Source: Anoplopoma fimbria (taxonomy: Eukaryota; Chordata; Actinopteri; Perciformes; Anoplopomatidae). From it: a DNA stretch of 64,000 nucleotides. Below the pieces are notes generated by a model that was given only the letters and a program-made list of their open reading frames with translations, did no database searches and was not told the origin of the DNA. Positions 54,590-64,000 of this stretch are shown here, piece after piece. How positions within the stretch are numbered: the first letter of the stretch is position 1; each line of letters starts with the position of its first letter. The translations under genes were made by a program, and so were the position numbers. The stretch is from positions 17,436,744 to 17,500,743 of the forward strand of contig NC_072456.1 of the NCBI RefSeq assembly GCF_027596085.1, read 5' to 3'.

Positions 54590-54990
54590 TCCTTGGAGTA
54601 ATAGTGGGCGTCTGTAGTTAATGTTTAAACAAATGCCGCTCGTCACTGATAGACTTCTTAACAAAGTAATTAATTAAGTCTTCCTGTCTCTAATTTTTAT
54701 TGTTAATTGCTCTACATACCCTAAATGATTGTACTCGACCAGGTATTTTAACACTTTATTTGACTCGGCATTGGGGCTGTAGAAGCACTCGTCCTGCTGG
54801 GGATTAATGACATGAAGACATGGCTGTTGCACATTGTGCATTTCAGGCCCTCTGGAGGAGACTTTCCTCTATCTGTGAGGCTTTGAACTGAGGCCAGATG
54901 GCTTGCAGTAGCCGAGTGCAGCAGGAGGCTTTGCTGCTGTGGAAGTCAATGGCTTCCTCTGGGAGGAGAAACAAGAGAGCTAACAGGACA
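54590..54990. promoter_or_regulatory. Candidate conserved block with TAATTAATTAA
   Basis: Overlapping homeodomain cores TAATTAATTAA lie at 54667-54677, with further AT-rich sites and a balanced-composition right half. Enhancer-like in texture, unproven. Confidence 0.28.
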
Positions 54991-57900
54991 GGAATCGGGA
55001 TCCACCTACCCACTTTGAGTTGATAAGTTACATGTCAGTCTGGAAATGTGTAAGTCCTACCCTTTTAATGTCATACTACAAAGTCCTAAGGCATGCAGCT
55101 GTGTAGCATTACTGATCTCAGCAGAAAGAGAATATCAGTAAAACAAAAATGTATTGCAAATTATTCATTCAATTATTCATATATGTTTAACGCCTTCTCA
55201 TCAATCTGTTATAGATATTTAAAAGTAGATGTAGACAGTTTTTAGGAGATGATTTGCATCTTCTCAGTATTCCCAGTAATGTTTATGCATTATTGTTAAA
55301 ATAATTTAAGAGATAAGAAGATGTTAATGTTTTATCTTTTAGCTTGAAATTATGGCTCATAGGAAAGTTCCCCTCAAAATATGTTGTTTTTAAAATGTCC
55401 TTTTTGTAACATGCACCTCAAGGGTCACAAACTACTGTCTGCGCTATTGTAAACATCTAAAGTTACAAAACCATTTCAATTTTTAAAAACACTGTAATTT
55501 AGTCTGGCATTTTAGACAGACACGATTTTTGACAAACAGGATGTTGGTGGTTCTCCTTTCAAATGCAAATGAAAGAAGGCCATGTAAATAATACAAACAA
55601 CCTCAAGACGTCACACAGAAACAAATGTGGCTGGTGTTGCTAGGCGACGCTGGCAGCTAAACAATGGCACACGGCCATACACTGTAGGCCTGTATGTTTT
55701 GAGCAAGAGGTGCTAAACACCTTGGTACAAGAAGGAAGCCATGGTTAAGTTAATTGAAGTGTGTGTGAACACTGATGGAGTCTGAGCAAAAAGTTACCAT
55801 CATATGCCAACAACCAAATTCTGTTCTGTACCTAAATGTCTTTGTTTACTGGACCCATTTAGTCCTATGGTTTTCTAATGACTCCTGGTTGATATCTGCA
55901 CAACAAACATAGTTTTTGTTGTCACACAACATATTGTTAAATTTGTTGAGTTGATTCATAGTTTTTTTTAATTACATGACTATTTTGGTGCAAACATTTA
56001 CCCACCAGTGTGGCGGAAAGCCTTCCAAGTCAAAGGTGACACTCGGGGATGAGCAGCAGTCTGTAATTTTTACCGTTCCCTGATGAGAAATAACTGGAAG
56101 CTGTTTTCAGTTGCCCATTGTGACCTGGAAATTAAAATAGGAAATTAAGTTGAGTTCATGAAAGTTGATGACAAGGCCTCCAACACAATTAACATGTATT
56201 TTGATCTCAAATTCGAGAGTTCAAGATCACCTTTAATGATTTAATTACATTGCAATAAAATGAGTGAGTGTCAGCTCCTTGCTACACAGTGTTGAAGGAC
56301 TTCAATGTCTTAGGTTGTATGATTGTTAGTGTTTTCAAAGCGAAGTTAAAGTAGCAGAAATAGTTTGGGGATGAGAGATCGTATTATCTGATCTTATTCT
56401 GGCGCCGCTCTGGGAGAAGAGAGAACTTGTGGTGGCTTTCTTGTGGGATACTGTTTCATCCATCTTGACGAGACAAAAGTCACACTCACTCTATTATAGA
56501 CTTCAGGATCTCTCGACACATTCTCCCTGTCTCTGTGAAAGCAAATGTGCTAATGAGTGAAATCCCACAGATGGACAGTCATTGTTAAAATGCTTAAGCA
56601 GTTAAATGAAGACTTCAACCCTGACTAAACACATGACACGGGTGGCTCCGTCATTTGGAGGCATCAGAGGAGCGAAATATGGAACCCTGGGAAATCAGGG
56701 GATATAATAAGGACATTGTTCTTTGCAGGGCTGCAACGCCCACCGGTTTCTCCTCTGTACGATGGTGACTGACTGACTGCAACTAAGAGAGTATTAGACT
56801 CTAATAATTCTTCATGCAGGGATGGAATTCATATTGTGACACAGACATGTTTACTACACAGCAAAGATTTGATTCAGCTCCTTTTGTATGTTCAGTTTGC
56901 AGTATTCAGTGGTAAGTAACCAAGGAGCATCCCCTGTTTCCTATTTTCTAGCAGTAAATGATGTAGCAGCGCAGGGAATAAGTTGGTGCACACTCTCCTT
57001 TATTCATCTTTGTTGTTCCTCATTTTCAAAGGCAAGATGTGCATAACACAGTAGTTGATGAAAGGAGAGGAAAAAAGACCAGCCAGCAGGTTTTATTTAT
57101 GGATTCACTGAGGCTTTCTTTTTTTTTTGACCAGGCCCAGCTTGGGCATTATGGCCACCGGTGAATATATTCTACACTCTAAAATGATGACATAGACCAG
57201 GCTTTGTTGTGGGGGGGAGTGTGTTTACTGCGAGGTGGTGTGCTTCCCTGTGCAGTTGTTTGGTCTGACCTCTCCTCCCCGTCAGTGACATACTATTAAC
57301 TACTACACATGCTTCTCTGTGCACCTACCATCCCTCGTCAGGGCAGGCAATATATTTTGTTTGTCTTTTTCAAAGGTGGCTCTGCCGGTGTTATACTCCC
57401 AGCCGCTTGCTAGGCTCCACTGCTTTCCATACATTATATGTTAATGGCCCATACAGATGTCCTTCAAAGGGGGGAGGAGAAAGGAGTTTATTTCGTAGTC
57501 ATGTCACATTACTGTTCTTTCAGAACTGATGTTAGCTTCTGCTGACAGTTGCAATTAAGTGTAAAATAACATGCTGTTCCCTTCCTGTCAAGGCAAAGGG
57601 CTTGGGCAGAATGCCTTCACCCGAAAATGGCCAGAGGGATAACTCCTCTGCAGTCCCATTTAATGGAGATGGTGGAGTGTGCCAGTGTGCTGGCAAAAAA
57701 TAAAGGTTGCAACTTTTTTCTGCCCTTTTTTTTTCCGTCTTCTTTTGTGACACCTATACAGTCTCTCTCACTCCCCCTCTTATTCTTTTCGGCACACTGT
57801 CTCACTGTGTCAGGAGAGGGCTGGAAACTCATCTGACACTCAAGCTGAGATTTAATGTAAAAGTGTAATAAGAGCTTTGAAGAGAGTCAGCTCCACTCTT

Positions 57901-58559
57901 AAATGCTGTCCCTTCACAATTCACTGTTTTTTGGAGGGTATTGTTACGGGTCGTTGAGGAACCGGTGCGTCTCTCCGGTGAGAATGGCGTCCAACATATT
58001 GGCCTGTCGTCCTTGGTGATGATGGAGACCATATTTTATGGGAGTTGCACTCTAAGTGAAACTGAGAGGTGTTTCTGCAAAATGGTAGACGGTGGGGGCG
58101 TGGGGTCACAGTGATGGGCCCCTTTATTCCCAGCTGCCAATTTCAACTTTGATATGAGTGTTTGGGTTCCCATGGTATCAGGGAGAGCAAAATGACTTTT
58201 CAGCATCCAGACGAGAGACGTGTGTTTCTCTCACGCCATAAGTTTGAAATCCAAATCACCTCGTCAATAAAACAGTTTATAAAGTCACACTCAGGCTGAC
58301 ATTCACTACAAAATGGAGAGTGAGCGACGGTGTGCAAGCAAGAGTCGGGTGGTTTGAAAAAGGATTTATTTTTTACTTCTTTATATCTTTATTATGAGGA
58401 GGTGTGACAAAAAAACCTAATGTCCAAATTTATCATGTCAATAAATTCTCGGTCATGTTACCTGCTCTGTTGATGATATTCTAACGGCATACTACCATCA
58501 AGGCTAATCCAATACACTACTTGTCATATTCCTTGTACTGTCAACTACTGTGGCCTTGC
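54991..58559. other. Unique DNA, no gene recognised; enhancer-like texture at 56.0-56.7 kb
   Basis: No element ends, microsatellites or exon-like frames in 3.6 kb. The part at 55990-56720 is high-complexity and could be conserved. Opposed frames at 57532-58109 overlap on both strands and show no motif. Confidence 0.4.
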
Positions 58560-59290
58560 TAGGGCTGTCCAAACATAATTATGGCTTCCAAAGACCATGA
58601 AAATAAGATAATTGACATAAAACGATTATCGTATGGGAACCCATCGTATGGGTAACCATTTTGCAAAGACAATCTTGTTATGTCTTGTGTTATAAATCCA
58701 ATGCAACCTTTTTTTTTTTTTTTTTAAAGGGTTGCACTTTTATCCTGCTTGGGGGTTTAGGGACGGCTGCTTGTTTTTGGAGGATTCCCTCATGGGTTCT
58801 CTTCCCCAACGCTGGCTGGCCTTCGCAGGGCGTATCTCCTCCGTAGTGGTGCTGTGCAACCAACTCTAGGTTGTCTTGGAAAAGCCTGTGGGTGAAGTTG
58901 GCTCACAGCTCCGGCTCTGAGTGATTCACAGCGCTCCTCGCCCCATGGTTCCTGCTTCGCCTTCTCTCCCTGCAGGAATGGACAGGGCTCCCGCTCCCGG
59001 CACAACTGTTCATTGGATCCAGTCTTGTTTCTATTCTTTTTGGGTGAGACATTATTTGCCATGTCATCAGCATTCATATCTATACAACCATTGTGTTCAT
59101 AATTAAATTGTAGAGCACAAATTTCTTCATAGGTCTAGCTTCTTGATTCTGTTTTAAAGTAAAAAACAGGTTCATGCATTTAATAAAAAAATTTAGGCAA
59201 CAAAATTTTCCTTCTAAATGCATTAAAAAAAATCATGATCTCAATATTGACCCAAATAGTTATGATTATAGCCATAATTGAGCAGCCCTG
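58560..59290. mobile_element. Short hAT-type DNA transposon
   Basis: The left end TAGGGCTGTCCAAACATAATT and the right end in reverse complement, CAGGGCTGCTCAATTATGG, form imperfect inverted repeats. Related subterminal sequence (ATTATGGCT, then ATTGAC/GTCAATATTG) extends about 50 bases. At 731 bases it is far too short for a full element. A 95-codon minus-strand frame inside (58790-59077, starting MNADDMANNVSPKKN) may derive from a transposase start but is not recognisable. A T17 run lies at 58709-58725. No clear 8-bp target duplication. Confidence 0.65.
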
Positions 59291-60340
59291 CTGTATATTT
59301 TATTCCACACAAAATTGATAGAGTAAACTTATTTAATGCTTTGAACCTTGTGATTACTGTATGATTACAGTAGACAAATTAATTCCAGTAGTGCTGTTGT
59401 ATTTTTGCTGCCATGCTACATTTGCCTCCCTAAATTAAGTGTTCATGTTTAAAAAGTGTGCATTGTAGTGAGGAATTAATGGCTTGGGCTATCTTTTAAT
59501 TAGGTTTTTTTGCATTCCACTGTTGCTCAAAAACTGGAAAGACAGAAGGGTCAAGGTCAGAATGAATTGATTACATTTTCATATCAAGACCGGGAAGAAA
59601 ATGTTGTGTATTTGTATTTTTTGGGATGGAGAGTGGGGGGCAAAGTTTGGAAAGGGGAGAGTATGAAAAAACTCATCAGAATGCCGATTCTCTTGGAGGA
59701 GTGTATATAATATAATATATTACCCACATTCTAAAGTGTCAAGAAATGTGTGTTTGTCCTGTCTGCGTTGGTTAGGCTGACAGTGCTGCCTTCAAAGTGG
59801 GCAATCTGGATCAGTTTTTACTTTCTATGTGACAAGACCTGCATTTTAACTACAGAATAATGTGCTTTGTGCTGTACAATAGAAGGTGTAAGGCGGTTTG
59901 ATTTGAATCTCATTTCGAGTTGACTTCAGTTAGAGATGAAAATAAACTAATACAATTTAACAGCATCAAAAAGTGCCTGAAAACTGACCTTGAAAAACTA
60001 TACGTATAAACTTCATGAATGTAGAATCCATTGCAGGGCTGTTGTATAAGATTCTGTGAGTTTTATATGAATTTACCTAATACACTTGCAACTGAATTTG
60101 TCAGAAACTCTTTGCTGTGTGTGCATGCAAAAATATATATTATTTGGTTTGAATAGTACAATAGCGTGATATTTTAGAAATTGCAGTGAAGTAGAGACGA
60201 ATATCTTCTATCTTTGTCTACAGGAAGAAAAAAACACAGAAAAGGATTTTAACATCACTGCTTGTGGTGAATCACAGATTATTATGAATCATTTCTGTCG
60301 ATTTGCTGGAGAGAAGGACATCTGGAATACCCTGCTTATG
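59291..60340. other. AT-rich unique DNA, no gene recognised
   Basis: Nothing recognisable. Confidence 0.5.
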
Positions 60341-60358
60341 AGGATGGATGGATGGATG

Positions 60359-60395
<37 letters not shown>

Positions 60396-60410
60396 GAGAG
60401 AGAAAGTTAA
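60341..60410. repeat. (GGAT)n-(GA)n compound microsatellite
   Basis: About four GGAT units (60342-60359) are followed by GA repeats to about 60393 and a degenerate GA tail. Confidence 0.95.
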
Positions 60411-60739
60411 GCAATTTGGTTCCTTGATTAAAAAAAACTACATTTCTTTCATTACCACGCTCTTGCACCCCACAATTTTTTTTCCCCACTAAGATTTATG
60501 ACTATAATCTCGCTAATTTGTGCATGTTTTTCTGGTAAATAAACAACTTTAATCTCAGAGAATATCCAGTTTTTCTTATAAATGTACGACTCTTATCTTG
60601 GAAATTCCAATTTTCTTCTTTGAATATTACCCCATTCCCCCAGCTCCTGTATTGTAATTATTTTTTTTACCTAAAATTAACCTAATAAGCCGTTGTACAA
60701 TAATGCTTTGCATTGGGGAGATATACATTCATTTTCTCT
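60411..60739. other. AT-rich unique DNA, nothing seen
   Basis: Poly-T and poly-A runs only. Confidence 0.5.
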
Positions 60740-61200
60740 TAATTATTGTGTGTATGTTGTGTGTGCATGATCAACTGTGCGCCTGCAGCACACTGAGTGA
60801 GAATGGTTAGCTGAGCAGCGCCCAGCTGCATCAGCCCTAATCTGTCTCTTGACAGTCCAGCGTTATTTCGCAGCAGAATACTCATATTGATCGGTGCGCC
60901 TGTTACACAAAAAAATAAATAAGTCAACTACACTGCACCTGAGTTCACAAGTTGCCCTTGACAATACTCTGAGTATGTGTGTAGCGAGAGGTGGAGGGGT
61001 TGCAGTCATTCAGCAATGGAGCAGAGAGTCTGAAAGGGTTCTGCATTGTTGATCCAGAATGACATTGATGGACAGCAGCTGAAGGAAAGCTGATAGCCAT
61101 GTTTGGCGTGCTGTTTTTTAAAGGACGGACGCGACTGCCGATTCAAAGTTGACCGAGCATGAATTCAGCAGGAGATCGCCCCAAGTGGTTGTGCTGAACA
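60740..61200. promoter_or_regulatory. Candidate conserved non-coding block
   Basis: A balanced, high-complexity stretch with E-box and AT-rich sites. No exon-like frame. Inferred from texture only. Confidence 0.22.
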
Positions 61201-62287
61201 GAGGTGAGGAAGGAAACTTTCACATATGACTTGCTTGACTTTCCATCTTTTTCACCATTATTATTCTCCCCTTGAAATACTTGTTTCTGCCAGTTATTTT
61301 TACATGTGCCTACTACTCTTTGTTGAACACAGCAATACATGTCTGTTTTCTCTTTCTGCTCCATCTCTGTCAGGATGGACATTTTTGGAAAAAAAAAATT
61401 CCTGCTGAAAAAATGGTTGCATGAGTTGTCCATATTCATATGGTTGTCTAGTCAGTAGTTTTGTTGGACTGTTATGATTTCAATGCTGAAACCAGCAGTG
61501 TGTATATACACACTCTATATTGTGTGGGTACATAAACAGATATATAATATCATTTGAATGGATTAAACGACTGTACCAGGTACATAACCTGATGTTTTTT
61601 ATGCAAAAATATTTTGCTTTTAAATTAACTCAAAAGTTTCCTTGACAAATATATCATTTTTAGTTTCTGAATTCTGTACAGCACAATAACCTTTACCTCG
61701 TGTCTGGGTGTTTTTAGCATTGTGTCAAATCCTAACAAAAACAATTTCAAAAGCAGTTAGCTATCTTGCTACAGTAGGTCTCTGGTTTGCCTCTCTTTTC
61801 AGAGTCGGGGCCTGCAGCAGCTGCTGTTTGTCCAAGCAAAACAGTGTAAGGCCAGCTACAAAACCAACTAAAAGCCCCTGACAAATTAATCTTAAATGGG
61901 GACTGAAGGCTAGCAAGCGGACTGCTGTAGAGTTACATGTACAGGAATCCAGCTGCCTCCCTTTACTAACCTCTGCACACACTAAAACAGCTCGAAAAGG
62001 TCATTTTTAGGAAATGGTTATTACTTACAAGTATTTCTTATATATTTGGTCAGTTAGCAACTATTTAAATAGGTATGACTGTGCCAGGCCAGTGAAATGC
62101 TGAATACAGAGAGAGAGACAAGGTGGAGGCGGGCGGGGCCGGAAGAATTCGACAGGGTGGAGTCAGGAGCGACTGATGAGTTCAGATTAGAGCAGAGCTG
62201 TTGTTGAGACATCATATGTAATTTAAATCTCTACATTCAAATGTGTGCATTAATAGAAAATTATAATGCGTTTAAACAGCTAGTATT
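61201..62287. other. Unique DNA; palindrome at 61497-61514 and a GC box at 62131-62140
   Basis: AGTGTGTATATACACACT (61497-61514) is a perfect 18-bp palindrome. GGGCGGGGCC (62131-62140) is a perfect Sp1-type box but has no TATA, start codon or frame next to it. It may belong to the hAT remnant just downstream. Confidence 0.55.
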
Positions 62288-62350
62288 TCTGGTCCTGACT
62301 AGTGAGGGTAACATCATTTAATAGACTAGTCTACTAATCTCACACATCCT
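62288..62350. mobile_element. hAT right-end fragment
   Basis: GACTAGTGAGGGTAACATCA, then GACTAGTCTACTAATC and CACACATCCTTA closely follow the right end of a teleost hAT family that I recall (paired ACTAGT motifs, terminal ACACATCCCTA). ACTAGT cores are at 62298-62303 and 62325-62330. The matching left end was not found. Confidence 0.45.
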
Positions 62351-62859
62351 TATTAAGTATCTCTTTTGTTAACAGAATTAGGTGTTTTATCTTTTATGGC
62401 CAGGAGTTTCCCCACTGGAAATCAAAGCTCTAACCCCATTATTGTTATATTTCCTGTACAGTAAAGCTTAGCCCACATAACTGTCCTATCCTGAACACTG
62501 CTCCAAGGTTTTTTTTGTCTGGATGTGGACTTGATCCAGCTTTATGTTACATACCACTGTGCTATTTGATGCAGGCATGAGACTAGTCTTTGTTTTGTTA
62601 CTTATTGTTTTGTTACTTATCAATCTTTAAGTTGGTTTCTGTGTTAGTGTGTGGTTAGTCTCGCCTATTCATTTTGTTATTATGATACACACATTTAACA
62701 AAGAAAAACAAGTTTTCCCCGGCAGGAGAAGCTGAATTTTTGACTTACAAGGCCACAGTGACTGGCCCCTCTTTTTCTTTCTGTCAGTAGGCTGACATTT
62801 TCGAAAGATGGAACAATTCACATGTAATCGAATGCTACTTTGTTACATTGTCAGATAGC
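62351..62859. other. Unique DNA, nothing recognised
   Basis: A 16-base direct duplication (TTTTGTTACTTATTG type) lies near 62594-62622. Otherwise plain. Confidence 0.5.
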
Positions 62860-63230
62860 ATCGCCTGCCATGCTGCTGTGTTCTCAGGGGACTTTTTTTA
62901 TGAAGGCAAGCCAGTGGGCAGATTGATGACGGTGAACCAGACAGTGATGTCTGCGGAGTGATGTAAAGTAAAGAAACAGCATAAAATGAGAGACAGGCCC
63001 CTGCGCCTTGCTAAGTGAGTTATGTTTCCTCACATTTGCTGAGCCCTGAGTTGTTGAAGACTAATTAATTCAAGAATAAGCGTCCCCATAGGCTGCAATT
63101 AATGATAAACTTATTAGACATGATGGAGCCCATGAGGTCTGGATCTCATCGAGGTGTCCACGCTCCTGGTGGTGTTACTTACCCAGCTGTCGCTTTAAAT
63201 AAATTGAGAAGGGGTACAAAATGTGTGCGT
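62860..63230. promoter_or_regulatory. Candidate conserved non-coding block
   Basis: High-complexity sequence with ACTAATTAATTCAAG, TGCAATTAATGATAAAC and E-box-like sites, and no repeats. Enhancer-like in texture; not proven. Confidence 0.28.
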
Positions 63231-63398
63231 GTCTGTTCATGCTTTTAATAATTCAATTTTTCAAGACACAGGAAGCCTTCAAATAACCCTTCAATCTAGT
63301 TGTATCACCTGACATTTGACATGACTCTGTTAAGTTCTTATTGACACCATGGCCAGCACTGGGGTGAAGGGATATCAATGGTAACATATAGACAAGTG

Positions 63399-63414
63399 GT
63401 GTGTGTGTGTGTGT
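63399..63414. repeat. Short (GT)8 tract
   Basis: Eight GT units; minor. Confidence 0.9.
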
Positions 63415-64000
63415 GCTCTCTAATGAGTCCGTCAAAAACTGAAGTCTCGGGAGGATGGACGTCTTCCATGATGCCTTAAAGAGAATGAGGGGGTGATTCA
63501 ATGACCTCCTTTATTGCAACTTTTTTTAGACTAGAAAAGCTGCACCCTGGCCCCGCGAGCACTGTCACCCTGCCCCGCCATACTTAAACAGAGAAGTGCA
63601 GTGAGTGTATGTGTGAGCGTACACGGGTGAGAAAAAGAGGGAAGAGACTGAGAGCTTGACAAAAATAAGATATGAATCTCAATTCAAGAAGACTTCGTTC
63701 AGGGTAGCATCACGCCTCACCAGCTTCCCTTCAGTTTTACAACCCCAGGGGTTAATACCGCTCACTGCGCTGCCCGCTCCACTCTAACAATGCCATGTGA
63801 CATCACAGGTGCAGAACCAGTGACAACAGATGTAAACGCTGTCTGTGCAAAACTGTACACTGGTGATGATGTGACTTTTAAAGAAAAAACCAAAGAAAAA
63901 CTCAAGAGAACAAAACAGCTGAGTTGAATTAATTAAAAGTAATACCTTGCAGCTTCACATTGTGTATTCTCATTATATGTACCCCCTACGGTTGATGCAG
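63415..64000. other. Unique DNA, somewhat GC-richer, no gene recognised
   Basis: The part at 63540-63600 has GCCCCGC motifs. No frame or promoter architecture was identified before the window ends. Confidence 0.5.

Noticed and set aside
62131..62140. GC box as a promoter
   Set aside because: Isolated Sp1-type site with no downstream frame or CpG islet; possibly part of a hAT remnant.

Overview
The window looks like nuclear DNA of a vertebrate, most probably a teleost fish. The evidence is a set of very long CA/GT microsatellites, general CpG depletion with a few CpG-dense patches, several decayed hAT-superfamily DNA transposons (one with a BED zinc finger, one with transposase core motifs), and a tRNA-derived SINE of a kind common in fishes. 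I found no host protein-coding exon, rRNA or functional tRNA gene, no bacterial or viral gene, and no CRISPR array. The sequence reads as a gene desert or one very large intron. Most open frames are short chance frames or translations of dinucleotide repeats.

Layout. 1-5.5 kb: AT-rich unique DNA, with a CpG-dense, high-complexity block at 4.5-5.0 kb. 5.5-7.1 kb: two GT arrays and a purine-rich tract. 7-13 kb: unique DNA with several blocks that look like conserved non-coding elements. 14.2-15.05 kb: a hairpin, an inverted-repeat pair and a CpG-dense patch holding a compact minus-strand gene-like unit (TATA-like site, ATG in strong context, 81 codons, AATAAA). 16.6-18.6 kb: a GT array, a SINE 3' tail running into (AT)n, and a SINE on the minus strand. 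21.9-22.8 kb: an internally deleted hAT element with a broken transposase. 23.4-31.8 kb: more enhancer-like blocks and a CA array. 31.8-35.8 kb: hAT fragments and three long CA/GT arrays, one pair of them in opposite orientation. 40.7-41.3 kb: a second compact gene-like unit on the plus strand. 43.8-45.6 kb: a GT array and an hAT element with a recognisable 8-bp target duplication. 48.8-50.65 kb: a cluster of related hAT fragments, a BED-finger remnant, and a young 171-bp tandem duplication. 52.5-62.4 kb: further hAT ends and a short hAT element. 62.8-64 kb: a final high-complexity block.

No genes work together here that I can name. The plausible functions are cis-regulatory (dense homeodomain, octamer, GATA and SOX cores in high-complexity blocks), but conservation cannot be tested from one sequence. 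The transposon calls resting on protein motifs (22.1-22.5 kb and 49.25-49.43 kb), on the target duplication (44.7-45.6 kb), on tRNA-box geometry (18.4-18.6 kb) and on direct alignment within the window (48.9-50.6 kb) are the firmest. The two gene-like units and the conserved-element calls are hypotheses.
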